The notes under the pieces: generated by a model
Told to the model about the DNA's origin: nothing
Seen by the model: the letters and a program-made list of their open reading frames with translations, nothing else
Database searches by the model: none
Assembly: GCF_007273535.1 (NCBI RefSeq)
Contig: NZ_RIBP01000004.1
Span: 1,464,001-1,528,000, forward strand
Source of the DNA: Niallia circulans
GTDB taxonomy: Bacteria > Bacillota > Bacilli > Bacillales > Cytobacillaceae
DNA: 64,000 nt
Reading direction: 5' to 3'
Shown: in pieces, positions 34,987 through 44,400 of the stretch
How positions within the stretch are numbered: the stretch's first letter is position 1
Layout: each line of letters starts with the position of its first letter
Program-made: the position numbers and the translations under genes

Positions 34987-36516
34987 ATGGCATTGTTATT
35001 GGAAAAAGAAGAAGGGAAAATGTCGATTTTTAGTATGCCTGGTGTAAAGAAGACATATATGAAGCCGCGCATTATTGCATTAATTCCTGCACACAATGAG
35101 GAGAAATCGATTCGGGACTGCTTAGCTGGCTTAAACGACCAGCTGCTGCCAAAGGGTGTTGAGCTAGATGTTTATGTCATTGCCGATAATTGCACAGACC
35201 GTACGGAGGAAAAGGCAATTCAAGCTGGAGAGGAATTCAACTTGCATTTAAAGGTAATAGTGACAGAGGGCAACAAGCTTCGAAAAGTAGGTGCGTTGAA
35301 TTCAGGCTGGAAGCTATTATATGGCGATTTAATGGACATTTATAACACAGAGCTGACAGAATCACAAATCGTTTATAAACAAAGCGTTAAAGCAGTACTT
35401 GGGATGGATGCAGACAGCAGACTTGCTCCAAACTGTTTGAAGTATTTATGGGATGGGCTTATGAGTGCGCGTAATATTGGCGGTGTTATGGCTAAATACA
35501 CCATGCGTATGCCAAAGAAAAAAAGTCAGCTCAGCAAAAGCGATGTATATTATGAAGAAAAAATTGCGAGCGGCGAATATGGCGGACCAATGTCAAGATG
35601 GTGGACACATCAGCAAAAGCAAGACATGGCAAGCTGGCTGCTTGACCTTCAATATCATGGCGGAAGCACCTATGTTCTTGGCGGCCAAGCAACATTGTTC
35701 AGACCAGAAGCGTTACAAGAGGTTGTTAACAACAATAAGCTGGATGGACCGTGGCAGAATGACAGTGATGTTGAGGACATGCTGCTCACATGGCAGCTTC
35801 AGAAATCAGGCTGGAAGACGCTTATAAGTCCTAAGGGAAGATGCTTTGTAGATGCAATGCGCTCTTATCATACTTTCCGAGAGCAGCGAAATAAGTGGAA
35901 TTCAGGTACGGTTGAATTGCTGACAAATAAGGATTTGGATGTAAAGACAAGACATAAGGGGAAAATCTGGCGCAGTCAGGTTAAACTATTTTCCGATTTA
36001 CTGATCCGTGTGATGTTCATCGTGTTACTTGCAGTTGCTCTTGCAACAGATCAGTATTATTGGTCATGGATTTGGCTGACACCAATTGCGCTCGCATCTT
36101 TTTTAAATATTATTTTAGCAATGAAAACGCCGATGTATCGTCCGATTGATGTGATAATGGCAGGCTTGCTCATAAGCCCTGAACTGTATTTATGGGTAAA
36201 CTTAATGACATTTGGTCAAGTGTGGCTTGGTAAGCTTTCCGCAAACAAGAAAGACGGCTGGGCCAATCAATACGCTGCAGAATCAGGGAAAACACAAAGC
36301 AAACTCGCACAAGGAATTTTACTTTGTTTATTGCTAGCAGCTGGAGGAGTTTATCTGTGCTACAATTACCGGGATTTCCTTACTACTGCTACTGTACAAG
36401 GTGCAATTGAGCCGTACTTGATGGGAGGCTGGGTCGTTCTGACTTACTTAACGATCATTAAGTCACTCATGATGGTTTATCAAATTTGGACACTTCGTGG
36501 CAGACATACAGCTTGA
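34987..36516 (+). CDS. Membrane glycosyltransferase, family 2 (processive-type)
   Basis: GT2 enzyme of 509 residues. The catalytic domain (about 28-320) has LIPAHNEEKSI, DNCTDRT, the metal-binding DADS in LGMDADSRL, the base motif DVEDML and a QRNKW variant of QxxRW, so it resembles processive synthases of the BcsA/IcaA/NodC group. Two to three membrane helices follow (about 345-420) and two more at the C terminus (about 445-500). No PilZ domain for c-di-GMP is visible. The start is ATG 34987 behind GAGAGTTGG. It stands alone and is preceded by the SinR-like boxes, so a matrix or surface polysaccharide role is plausible; its sugar is unknown. Confidence 0.86.
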   Translation: MALLLEKEEGKMSIFSMPGVKKTYMKPRIIALIPAHNEEKSIRDCLAGLNDQLLPKGVELDVYVIADNCTDRTEEKAIQAGEEFNLHLKVIVTEGNKLRKVGALNSGWKLLYGDLMDIYNTELTESQIVYKQSVKAVLGMDADSRLAPNCLKYLWDGLMSARNIGGVMAKYTMRMPKKKSQLSKSDVYYEEKIASGEYGGPMSRWWTHQQKQDMASWLLDLQYHGGSTYVLGGQATLFRPEALQEVVNNNKLDGPWQNDSDVEDMLLTWQLQKSGWKTLISPKGRCFVDAMRSYHTFREQRNKWNSGTVELLTNKDLDVKTRHKGKIWRSQVKLFSDLLIRVMFIVLLAVALATDQYYWSWIWLTPIALASFLNIILAMKTPMYRPIDVIMAGLLISPELYLWVNLMTFGQVWLGKLSANKKDGWANQYAAESGKTQSKLAQGILLCLLLAAGGVYLCYNYRDFLTTATVQGAIEPYLMGGWVVLTYLTIIKSLMMVYQIWTLRGRHTA

Positions 36517-36621
36517 TTTATAGAAAAAGTAGAAATAAAGGCTTGAAGAAAAAGATAAAGTAAAAGTTCTAAGGTTAAGGCGGACAGAGAAATGCTGCAA
36601 CATAATATAGAAGATAGATAG

Positions 36622-36653
36622 AGTACAGCAAGCTTAGCTGTACTTTTTTTTTG
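36622..36653 (+). terminator. Rho-independent terminator of the glycosyltransferase gene
   Basis: AGTACAGC and GCTGTACT enclose AAGCTTA and are followed by nine T residues. Confidence 0.9.
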
Positions 36654-36745
36654 TGGAATAATCGCTCGCACGCAACTAACGCTGGTTTTAATGAAACGAA
36701 AAAAGAGAAAGATACAAGAGAGAAACAAAATAAGGAGGGATTCGC

Positions 36746-37477
36746 ATGTGGTCTGCGGCGATGTGGGGCGGTATTTCCGGTTCGGCTGTTTTGCTTGGTG
36801 CGTTGGCTGCACTGCTGCTGCCGATTAAACGAAGAATCATTGGGTTTATTATGGCGTTCGGTACAGGGGTGTTGATTGGTGCATCTACATATGAGCTGCT
36901 AGGTGATGCAGTTGAAAGCGGAGGCTTGCTGCCGACAAGCTTAGGGTTTTTGGCTGGAGCAGTCGTCTTTTTTGGATTGGACTTGCTAGTGTCACGCAAA
37001 GGTGCAAAGGACAGGAAAAGGTCGACAGGTGACAAGGAAGGCAATCAATCTGGAATAGCGATTTTTATCGGGACTGTCATGGATGCGATTCCTGAATCGA
37101 TTATGATTGGCGCAAGCTTAATCGGTCAAAATAGTGTGAGTGCATTACTAGTTATAGCTATTTTTATAAGTAATATTCCAGAAGGACTTTCAAGTACAAC
37201 AGGTCTATTAAAAAGCAATTATTCAAAAAAGAAAATTCTTGTGTTGTGGATTAGTGTACTCGTCATTTCAACAGCTTCCTCCTTCTGTGGTTATGTATTT
37301 CTTGACCATGCATCAGAGGAATTAATGGCTGCGATCGGTGCATTTGCTGGTGGAGGCATTATTGCCATGGTTGGATCAACGATGATGCCAGAGGCGTATG
37401 AAGAAGGTGGGTCAATAACGGGTTTAATAACAGCATTGGGCCTCCTGACATCTCTTATTCTTGATTATATGTCCTAA
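36746..37477 (+). CDS. ZIP-family metal transporter
   Basis: Zinc/iron-type permease of 243 residues with eight hydrophobic helices. The conserved metal-site segments are TVMDAIPESIMIGASLI (helix 4) and IFISNIPEGLSSTTGL (helix 5), which hold the usual His/Asn, Pro and Glu residues. The variable loop (about 85-105) is basic (RKGAKDRKRSTGDKEG) rather than His-rich. The start is ATG 36746 behind AAGGAGGG. Neighbouring genes give no hint of the metal; zinc is the default for the family. Confidence 0.88.
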   Translation: MWSAAMWGGISGSAVLLGALAALLLPIKRRIIGFIMAFGTGVLIGASTYELLGDAVESGGLLPTSLGFLAGAVVFFGLDLLVSRKGAKDRKRSTGDKEGNQSGIAIFIGTVMDAIPESIMIGASLIGQNSVSALLVIAIFISNIPEGLSSTTGLLKSNYSKKKILVLWISVLVISTASSFCGYVFLDHASEELMAAIGAFAGGGIIAMVGSTMMPEAYEEGGSITGLITALGLLTSLILDYMS

Positions 37478-37552
37478 GAGAGGTACAACACTTGTCTGCA
37501 CTATTTGGTATGGTAAAATGAAAGAAAAATTATCCATAAGGATGGTGCTATA

Positions 37553-38407
37553 GTGATGAAGTTAGGTTGGGTCGGTTTAGGAAATATGGGAGTGCCAATC
37601 TCTATGAATCTGTTAAAGGCAGGTTACGATGTGACAGTATTCAACAGGACTGCATCGAAAACTACTGAGCTAGTTGCTGCTGGCGCTGTGCAGGCAAAAA
37701 CGCTTGAAGAGCTTATCCAAGAAAATGATGTTATCTTCACAATGGTATCGGATGATGAGGCAGTTAAGGATTTATACTTCTCCAATAAGCTTTTAGAAAC
37801 AGCAAAGCCCGGACAAGTATTTATTGATATGAGCACAGTTTCACCAGCTACCTCTAAGGAATTATATGCAGCAGCGAAGGATAAAGGAATTGGTTTTATA
37901 GATGCTCCTGTTTCAGGCAGTGTTGCCCCTGCAAAGGAAGGGAAGCTGCTTGTACTCGCAGGTGGCGAAGAAGAAACATACAACAAGGTAAAGAACCTGT
38001 TTGAGCCAATCGGCAAAATGTCGATTTACTTAGGCGAAAGCGGGTCTGGCAGCAACGCCAAGCTTGCGATTAACCTGCTTCTTGGCATTACTGTTCAAGG
38101 CATTGCGGAATCAGTTCTGTTCGCAGAGCAGCAAGGTATTAAATTGGAGGACATGCTGACAATAATTAACGAAAGTGCAGTTGGAACTGCCATTTCGAAA
38201 ATGAAGACACCAGCAATTCTCGAGGACGAGTATCCAGCTGCCTTTGCATTAAAGCATATGGCTAAGGACTTACGCCTTGCCAAGGAAACAGGAGAACTAA
38301 ATGCAATCGGAAATTCTGCTCATCATACATATCAGGATGCCTTGGCAAATCAGCTTGGAGACCTTGATGTAATGGCAGTAATTAATGAGCTTCGCAGTAA
38401 ACAGTAA
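37553..38407 (+). CDS. 3-hydroxyisobutyrate dehydrogenase-like NAD(P)-dependent oxidoreductase
   Basis: Beta-hydroxyacid dehydrogenase of 284 residues. The Rossmann motif is GWVGLGNMGVPISMNLLKAGYDVTVFNRT, where NRT after the second beta strand suggests NADP. DAPVSGSVAPAKEGKL is the substrate-binding signature, and the catalytic Lys lies in GSGSNAKLAINLLLG. The start may be GTG 37553 or ATG 37556; both follow AAGGATGGTG. Substrates could include 3-hydroxyisobutyrate, tartronate semialdehyde or a related acid (glyoxylate/succinic semialdehyde reductase members share these motifs). It is monocistronic. Confidence 0.88.
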   Translation: MMKLGWVGLGNMGVPISMNLLKAGYDVTVFNRTASKTTELVAAGAVQAKTLEELIQENDVIFTMVSDDEAVKDLYFSNKLLETAKPGQVFIDMSTVSPATSKELYAAAKDKGIGFIDAPVSGSVAPAKEGKLLVLAGGEEETYNKVKNLFEPIGKMSIYLGESGSGSNAKLAINLLLGITVQGIAESVLFAEQQGIKLEDMLTIINESAVGTAISKMKTPAILEDEYPAAFALKHMAKDLRLAKETGELNAIGNSAHHTYQDALANQLGDLDVMAVINELRSKQ

Positions 38408-38414
38408 GTAACAG

Positions 38415-38443
38415 GGGCTGTTCCAATATTGGAGCAGTTTTTT
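38415..38443 (+). terminator. Rho-independent terminator of the dehydrogenase gene
   Basis: GGCTGTTCCAA pairs with TTGGAGCAGTT across TA, followed by TTTTTTG. Confidence 0.82.
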
Positions 38444-38555
38444 GTTGTTGTCTATCAAAAGGCTTGCATTTTCATGCTCGAAAAATCAAAATAAAACTAG
38501 TAAGGATGGCAGGGGTTACATTAAAGACAGATACTAATAAGCAAGTGGTGATCAA

Positions 38556-39377
38556 ATGAAAGATATTATTTTTAGGCTTTTGGATTTTATTAATAACCAT
38601 AAGACAAGGGACACGAATTACACCATCGCATTGGCATTGCTGCGGGACGTTTATAAAATCCCGGATATGAATATAAGTGCATTGGCAGACTCCTGTTTTA
38701 CATCCCCTGCTGCTGTTACGAGGTTTTGCCGCAGAATAGGCTATAAAAACTTTCAGGAGTTTAAGGATTATGCCAAAATAAGTGTGATGGATGCCGCTCC
38801 TGCTTTCCAGCCTGGTCAAAACCGGGAGAATCCAGAGCAGATTGGGGAATTGCTGCAAAAAGTTCTTTATGAAAAGATTGTCGGCTGGCTTAAGGCGTCA
38901 GAAAATGTGATTGATGTACAGAAAGTACAGGAAATCATGGAGTGTATCCATCGTGCAAATAAGGTTTCCTTTTATGGGACACAGCTATCACAGGCAATTG
39001 CACAGGATTTTCAATTCAGGCTTGTTAGATTAGGAAAGTTTGTAAGCGCTTATTCAGATGTGCAGGAACAAAAGACAGATATGGCGGATTTGGATGCATA
39101 TTCTGTTGCGGTTGTTGTAAGTCCGTCAGGGCGATTTATTGCAGGTAATGAGGAGCTGATGAGACAGCTGCTAGAAAGTGGGGCAAAAGTCATCCTTATA
39201 ACACATAATAGGGATGCGAACCTTTTAAATAAGGCAGACATTGTTTATTATTTAAATGGCGACAGCCATGATAAAACAGGGTTTTCCTCAGAAAGATTTT
39301 CGTTGATGTATTTTTTTGATTTTGCTATCGCGTACTATCAAGAGCTTTTTTATCATGAAGAAACAGACAGAAATTAA
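38556..39377 (+). CDS. MurR/RpiR family transcriptional regulator
   Basis: Sugar-phosphate-responsive regulator of 273 residues. Residues 1-75 are the HTH_6 domain (MNISALADSCFTSPAAVTRFCRRIGYKNFQEFK). The SIS domain runs from about 120 to 255 (ANKVSFYGTQLSQAIAQDFQFRLVRLGK, VAVVVSPSGRF, VILITHN). Such proteins usually repress or activate genes for amino-sugar or sugar-phosphate use, but none is beside it, since its neighbours are a VanZ protein and a dehydrogenase. The start is ATG 38556 behind AGTGGTGATC. The effector is unknown. Confidence 0.9.
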   Translation: MKDIIFRLLDFINNHKTRDTNYTIALALLRDVYKIPDMNISALADSCFTSPAAVTRFCRRIGYKNFQEFKDYAKISVMDAAPAFQPGQNRENPEQIGELLQKVLYEKIVGWLKASENVIDVQKVQEIMECIHRANKVSFYGTQLSQAIAQDFQFRLVRLGKFVSAYSDVQEQKTDMADLDAYSVAVVVSPSGRFIAGNEELMRQLLESGAKVILITHNRDANLLNKADIVYYLNGDSHDKTGFSSERFSLMYFFDFAIAYYQELFYHEETDRN

Positions 39378-39394
39378 TATAATAGCCGGGAAAG

Positions 39395-39435
39395 TGAGAG
39401 TCGTGCCTTATAAAAAGGCAAGCTCTCTTTTTTTT
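39395..39435 (+). terminator. Rho-independent terminator of the MurR-type gene
   Basis: GAGAG pairs with CTCTC and TGCCTT with AAGGCA in the same hairpin, followed by eight T residues. Confidence 0.85.
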
Positions 39436-39514
39436 CGTTAGTTTTATGGAAATATTGGAAAATGTGATATGATAAGCAAAACTCATTTAAGGGTCTTGGA
39501 TATTGATGAAGTAG

Positions 39515-39964
39515 GTGGTCAAGATAAGTGAAAAGAAAAGGCTGATAAATGGCATGCTGCTTGTATCCGTATGTTTTATCTTTTACATGACGATGTTCCC
39601 AAACCGCTATTTAGGGATTGGAATTGAAGAAGGCGGCCATAATTTCATCCCTTTTTTGATGATAAAGGAAATGTTTGTGGATAGATCTGTTTTTACATTT
39701 GTGGTCAATAATTTTGGCAATATCGCCTTGTTTATGCCTTTTGGTTTTTTTCTGCCAATGGCTGTTCCGAAATTTAGACATGTAATCCTTACTACTGTTG
39801 CCGGCTGCTGTTTATCAGCGGTAATTGAATCAATTCAATGGTTCATGAAATACCGGTGGAGTGATGTGGATGATATTATCTTAAACACGATTGGTGCACT
39901 TGCTGGCTTCGGAATTTATAAGGCAGTTTTAAAGGCAAAAGCTCATATTTCTATCTCGTTGTAG
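39515..39964 (+). CDS. VanZ family membrane protein
   Basis: A 149-residue VanZ-like protein with four helices. It has the family hallmarks YMTMFPNRYLG, HNFIPFLMIKEMF, NNFGNIALFMPFGFFLPM and ESIQWFMKYRWSDVDDIILNTIGALAGFG. Relatives include teicoplanin-resistance VanZ, but most have unknown roles. GTG 39515 is the first possible start after an in-frame stop, yet its ribosome binding site is poor; an AGGTGG site is better placed for initiation a few codons later, where only ATA is available. The start is therefore uncertain. Confidence 0.85.
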   Translation: MVKISEKKRLINGMLLVSVCFIFYMTMFPNRYLGIGIEEGGHNFIPFLMIKEMFVDRSVFTFVVNNFGNIALFMPFGFFLPMAVPKFRHVILTTVAGCCLSAVIESIQWFMKYRWSDVDDIILNTIGALAGFGIYKAVLKAKAHISISL

Positions 39965-39996
39965 GCAGGCTCCGTCATATGGACCTGCCTTTTTTG
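39963..39996 (+). terminator. Rho-independent terminator of the VanZ gene
   Basis: AGGCAGG and CCTGCCT form the stem, with TCC/GGA pairing inside, followed by TTTTT. Confidence 0.88.
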
Positions 39997-40188
39997 TGCG
40001 ATATGTATTTGCTCTACAAACTTTCTTGCAAAACATTCTATTATACTAGTGATAATCCGTTTACGATAGTACTAATATAGTGTAATATTTGCATTATATG
40101 ACAAATAAAAAACTAATTTGATAGAGAAGAACTAACATTGCAAATGAAAGTAAATTCAGCATGATTAGACAAAAGGGAGGGGCGCTAT

Positions 40189-42393
40189 GTGAGCGATAGC
40201 TTGATCCAGCAGTATATGTACAAAAAGGTCAAAAAAGGCTTATTACTTGAGGGGGAAGGATCTGATGCAGCTTTTAGCACCCCGAATCTTGATGAACAAT
40301 TTATCCAAACGAATCTTCAGCCACTTTTAAGTGATGAGTTGAAGAAGGAAGACGATCCTCCATCCTTCCAATTGCTCCAGCCTGAAACAGGGGAGCTTGT
40401 TATTGGACAAGCTCAGTTACTGCTTTCAGAAAGGTCAGTTTTTACCCACCAGTATATTATCCCGACAGAGCGTAAGGGAGAGTGGGTTAGAAGTCCAGAA
40501 ATGATTTTTCAAACGCAGTTTCTAAGCAATTACGATATAGGCAGAGAAGAAGCTTTAGAAGAATTAACGGATATTCCATGTGAAAAAGCAGAAAATATAT
40601 TCAGGAAAAAGCAGGAGTTGTTCTATAGCCTGAAAATAGATGAAAGCATCTTTAAAAAGCTGTTATATGCTTGTTTATCAGCGGCAGAAAGCGCTAAAAC
40701 CGTCTATGTATCGCTAGACATACCGATTACAGAGCAAAATAGGCATGCAGTAACATTATTAGAATTGCTGTACATACATTTGCCTTATGCTGCAAGAGAG
40801 GTTTTTGGCGCTGTTTCGTTCCAGAAAGCGGCAGCAAAACAAAAAAATGTTCACCTTATGTTTGTGGAGCAAGGCAGCATCCGGTTAAGAAATCATGTAT
40901 TCGAAAATCAATTTGTTTTTGATTTTACAAAGAAAAGAATAAGTGGTGTGGATATGGAAGGACAGAAACATGAATACCTCGATTTTGCATATGATGCCCT
41001 GCAGACAGCTTCTAAATTGGATGATTTTTTTCTTTTTGCAGAAAGGGCGCTTAAAGGGCTGAAGCTAAATGATCAGCTGAACATCAGCTATTATGACCGC
41101 TTATGCGCCATCTACCTGCTCGACGTTATGGATTATGACGGGTACGAACGGGATAAGCTTGGAATTTTACAGCTTTTATTAGCACTGCTGCAAATAAATC
41201 ATAAAGAAAAACCCGAAATAATCGAGATAACGGGAAAAATACTGCAACGTGAAAAGCTACAAAAGGATGGCTTGATTACGAAAGAGTATATGAAGGCAGT
41301 GTTTGATATCCATCAAATTACCGGCCTCGTTGAAGCAGTGGAGTTTACCGTAAGAACATTGGCTTATTATCATGAGGAGCCACTGTGCAAAGAGCTTTGG
41401 TCCATGTTAGATAAATACCCACGATTATATAAGCAGGTTCTGACATTTATGGATGATATAAAAGGCTCCTATCAAGAGATAATATCCCTTCATTTAGATG
41501 ATAAGCTCAGCCAGCGTCAATCATTCGAAGCTTATCTTTCTAATATGGCAAATCTTTTGCATGCGCATGTATTCTTTATTGATGATAAAGAATTTGTCAA
41601 GCGTGTGAAAAAACGGCTGCTAATTGAAGTGAAAATAAGCAGCAGGCCGTTTGCGATTGCAGAAAAATTCTTTGATTTCTTATGGAAAAACAGCATCCAT
41701 CCTGCATTTGTGAGAGCTGTAATGCCAGATATAAAACTCGAGCTTTTAAAGCTTGCTCAATTAGAGCGGCTGCAGCTAGAGGATGTCCGCATCTTTGGTG
41801 AGCTGTTTCTGTCTGCACATGCCATGGAGGATAGTGCTCTTTACAAAAAAGGGGTGGAGGGTGAGATATTTGGACTTCTTCATGCTCTTCATGCTGCTTT
41901 TTTTGAAAACATAGATCATGTAGAGAGCTTAACAGAGCTTGTAGATAGCTATTTGCTGGAAGATACGAAACAAGCTGGCAAAAACATGATAAAAGAAGGT
42001 GGACTCTTCCAGCCATTTGAAAGACTTGTGCTATTTTTCCAAAGAAGTGAAGGAAGCAGAATAGACCATGACAAGCTTTTTGCCTTTCTTGCCATTTATA
42101 GCTCTGATACACAAATGCTTGAGTATATCATGTGGTCTTACAAAAAATACGGAATGCAGGATGGCAATTACGTTCGTGCTTTAAAGGGCTATTTGGTTGG
42201 AGACCGTAATTCGATTTGGAAGAATAAAGACTATCAGCGCAAATTAAAGGCAATCAGATCTCAATCATTCAAGAAACTCTTAAAGGAAGTGAAGCGGAAA
42301 AGATCCGGTAAGCTTTCACTTTTGTTCGGCAAATATGGTGTCATTCTTGTATTGCTTGTCCTGCTTGCAGCAGGGGGATTTTTGTTTATTTAA
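40189..42393 (+). CDS. GAP1-N2-like large protein with C-terminal membrane anchor (734 aa)
   Basis: A 734-residue protein starting at GTG 40189 behind GGGAGGGG. The first 160 residues resemble the GAP1-N2 domain (GTPase-associated protein 1, N-terminal type 2): IQQYMYKKVKKGLL, the STPNLDEQFI segment, ETGELVIGQAQ and the hallmark FTHQYIIP. The rest is mainly alpha-helical with no recognised catalytic motif, and one hydrophobic helix lies at the very C terminus (YGVILVLLVLLAAGGFLFI), so it is probably a tail-anchored cytoplasmic protein. GAP1 proteins are predicted partners of GTPases or of conflict/stress systems, but no GTPase, vWA or MoxR gene is adjacent here. Its function is unknown. Confidence 0.75.
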   Translation: MSDSLIQQYMYKKVKKGLLLEGEGSDAAFSTPNLDEQFIQTNLQPLLSDELKKEDDPPSFQLLQPETGELVIGQAQLLLSERSVFTHQYIIPTERKGEWVRSPEMIFQTQFLSNYDIGREEALEELTDIPCEKAENIFRKKQELFYSLKIDESIFKKLLYACLSAAESAKTVYVSLDIPITEQNRHAVTLLELLYIHLPYAAREVFGAVSFQKAAAKQKNVHLMFVEQGSIRLRNHVFENQFVFDFTKKRISGVDMEGQKHEYLDFAYDALQTASKLDDFFLFAERALKGLKLNDQLNISYYDRLCAIYLLDVMDYDGYERDKLGILQLLLALLQINHKEKPEIIEITGKILQREKLQKDGLITKEYMKAVFDIHQITGLVEAVEFTVRTLAYYHEEPLCKELWSMLDKYPRLYKQVLTFMDDIKGSYQEIISLHLDDKLSQRQSFEAYLSNMANLLHAHVFFIDDKEFVKRVKKRLLIEVKISSRPFAIAEKFFDFLWKNSIHPAFVRAVMPDIKLELLKLAQLERLQLEDVRIFGELFLSAHAMEDSALYKKGVEGEIFGLLHALHAAFFENIDHVESLTELVDSYLLEDTKQAGKNMIKEGGLFQPFERLVLFFQRSEGSRIDHDKLFAFLAIYSSDTQMLEYIMWSYKKYGMQDGNYVRALKGYLVGDRNSIWKNKDYQRKLKAIRSQSFKKLLKEVKRKRSGKLSLLFGKYGVILVLLVLLAAGGFLFI

Positions 42394-42439
42394 GGCGGCA
42401 GTTTTGATGTGAAAACATCAAGACTGTCGCTTTTTTTTT
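42394..42439 (+). terminator. Rho-independent terminator after the GAP1-N2-like gene
   Basis: GGCAGTTTTGATG pairs with CATCAAGACTGTC around TGAAAA, followed by GCTTTTTTTT. Confidence 0.88.
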
Positions 42440-42548
42440 ATTTTGCCGTGTAGAAGTGGTGAATCTTATGTTAAAATAATAGAAAATTATAAATTTTCTT
42501 TATAAGACGGGACAACTCAGGCCCAATACATACATAACAGGAGGCACT

Positions 42549-44159
42549 ATGCTAAATCACGATCCGCTTTATAATCCATACCCTTCAAAACGAAATACTG
42601 TATATGCGAAAAAAGGGATGGTAGCTACATCCCAGCCCCTTGCTGCCCAAGCTGGGATTGATATTTTGAAAAAAGGCGGCAATGCAGTTGACGCTGCTAT
42701 CGCAACAGCAGCAGCTTTAACAGTTGTTGAACCAACATCCAATGGAATTGGCGGAGATGCCTTTGCATTAGTTTGGATTAACAATAAGCTGCATGGACTA
42801 AATGCAAGTGGCCCTGCTCCAAGTGCCATTTCTATAGATGCTGTAAAAAATGCCGGCCATGAAGAGATGCCTAAGTATGGTCTGACACCAGTTACTGTGC
42901 CTGGCGCACCTGCGGCATGGGCAGAACTATCGAAGAAATTTGGAAAGTTGCCGTTATCAGAGGTCCTTCAGCCTGCCATTCAATATGCGGAGGAAGGATA
43001 TCCTGTTTCTGCGACATTAGGACACTTCTGGGAGAAAGCCTATCAAACATTTTCAAAATCTTGTACAGATGACGTTTATCAAAATTGGTTTGAAACATTT
43101 ACGCCAGATGGCAAGCCACCGAAAATCGGGGAGATATGGAAGTCTGAGTATCACGGCAAAACTCTTCGTGCTATTGCAGAAACAAATGGTGAAGCATTTT
43201 ATAAAGGGGAAATTGCCGATAAGATAGACGCCTTTTCTAAGAAATATGGCGGTTACATTAGGAAGGAAGATTTAGAGTCCTATTCACCTGAATGGGTCGA
43301 CCCGATTTCTGTTCATTACAAAGGCTACGATGTTTGGGAAATACCGCCTAATGGTCAAGGTCTGATTGCACTGATGGCGTTAAATACGCTGAAAGATGAT
43401 AAGCTTGCAGCAAAGGAAATACCTGAAACATATCATCTTCAAATTGAAGCGATGAAGCTTGCGTTCACAGATGGTCTTAAATATATTACGGAAGAAGACA
43501 AAATGAGTGTAAGAACTGCTGATCTTCTATCTGACGAATATGCTAAAGCTAGACGGGGACTTATTGGTGAAACAGCAATTGAGCCAGAGCCAGGCAATCC
43601 TCCGAAGGGCGGAACAGTTTATCTAGCGGCAGCGGACGAAGATGGTAATATGGTTTCCTTTATCCAAAGCAACTACATGGGATTCGGTTCAGGAGTTGTT
43701 GTGCCTGAAACAGGGATAGCCCTGCAAAACAGAGGACACGGCTTCAGTCTTGATCCAGACCATGATAATGCCCTTGTACCTGGTAAAAAAACATACCATA
43801 CGATTATTCCTGGCTTCATCACAAAAGACAATGAAGCAGTCGGACCGTTTGGCGTAATGGGGGGCTTTATGCAGCCACAAGGACACTTACAGGTAGCAAT
43901 GAACTTGATTGATTTTTCTCTTAACCCGCAATCAGCATTAGATGCGCCGCGTTGGCAATGGGTCGAGAAAAAGGTCGTTCAGATTGAACCGTCCTTCCCA
44001 GAGCATATTGCACACGCATTGGCACGAAAAGGCCACGATGTGCAATGGGCACTTGACTCTGGTTCCTTCGGCAGAGGCCAGATTATTGTTCGTAATAAAA
44101 ACGGCGTTCTTGCAGGCGGCACAGAGTCGAGAACAGATGGCTGTGTAGCAACTTGGTAA
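42549..44159 (+). CDS. Gamma-glutamyltransferase family protein (YwrD type)
   Basis: Ntn-hydrolase of 536 residues close to B. subtilis YwrD. It begins DPLYNPYPSKRNTVYAKKGMVATSQPLAAQAG and has GGNAVDAAIATAAALTVVEP and NGIGGDAFALVW, all typical of the large subunit. The autocatalytic and catalytic Thr is near residue 356 in KGGTVYLAAADEDGNMVSF. Activation requires self-cleavage before that Thr. Unlike secreted GGT it has no signal peptide, so it is expected in the cytoplasm. Its natural substrate (a gamma-glutamyl compound or another amide) is unknown. The ATG at 42549 follows AGGAGG. Confidence 0.92.
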   Translation: MLNHDPLYNPYPSKRNTVYAKKGMVATSQPLAAQAGIDILKKGGNAVDAAIATAAALTVVEPTSNGIGGDAFALVWINNKLHGLNASGPAPSAISIDAVKNAGHEEMPKYGLTPVTVPGAPAAWAELSKKFGKLPLSEVLQPAIQYAEEGYPVSATLGHFWEKAYQTFSKSCTDDVYQNWFETFTPDGKPPKIGEIWKSEYHGKTLRAIAETNGEAFYKGEIADKIDAFSKKYGGYIRKEDLESYSPEWVDPISVHYKGYDVWEIPPNGQGLIALMALNTLKDDKLAAKEIPETYHLQIEAMKLAFTDGLKYITEEDKMSVRTADLLSDEYAKARRGLIGETAIEPEPGNPPKGGTVYLAAADEDGNMVSFIQSNYMGFGSGVVVPETGIALQNRGHGFSLDPDHDNALVPGKKTYHTIIPGFITKDNEAVGPFGVMGGFMQPQGHLQVAMNLIDFSLNPQSALDAPRWQWVEKKVVQIEPSFPEHIAHALARKGHDVQWALDSGSFGRGQIIVRNKNGVLAGGTESRTDGCVATW

Positions 44160-44173
44160 TGGAATGAAATACT

Positions 44174-44209
44174 AACCTCAATCGAATGAGTTCGGTTGAG
44201 GTTTTTTTT
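44174..44209 (+). terminator. Rho-independent terminator of the gamma-glutamyltransferase gene
   Basis: AACCTCAATCGAA pairs with TTCGGTTGAGGTT around TGAG, followed by seven or more T residues. Confidence 0.9.
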
Positions 44210-44400
44210 ATATAAGGGCAATGCACATGGGCAACAAAGGTTTTTTGTATATTGATGGCTGCTCTTTGCAAATACTTTATATCAACAGGATATTCCCTGT
44301 TGATTAAAGCGTATTTTGGAGGAAATTGTCTTTTTTTCATTTATTTTTAATGTTAATTTGCTATGATGGTAAATATTTTGACGAGAAAGCGAGAAATAAT

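Noticed and set aside
39040..39056. cre-like TGTAAGCGCTTATT
   Set aside because: It lies deep inside the MurR-type coding region, so a regulatory role is not supported.
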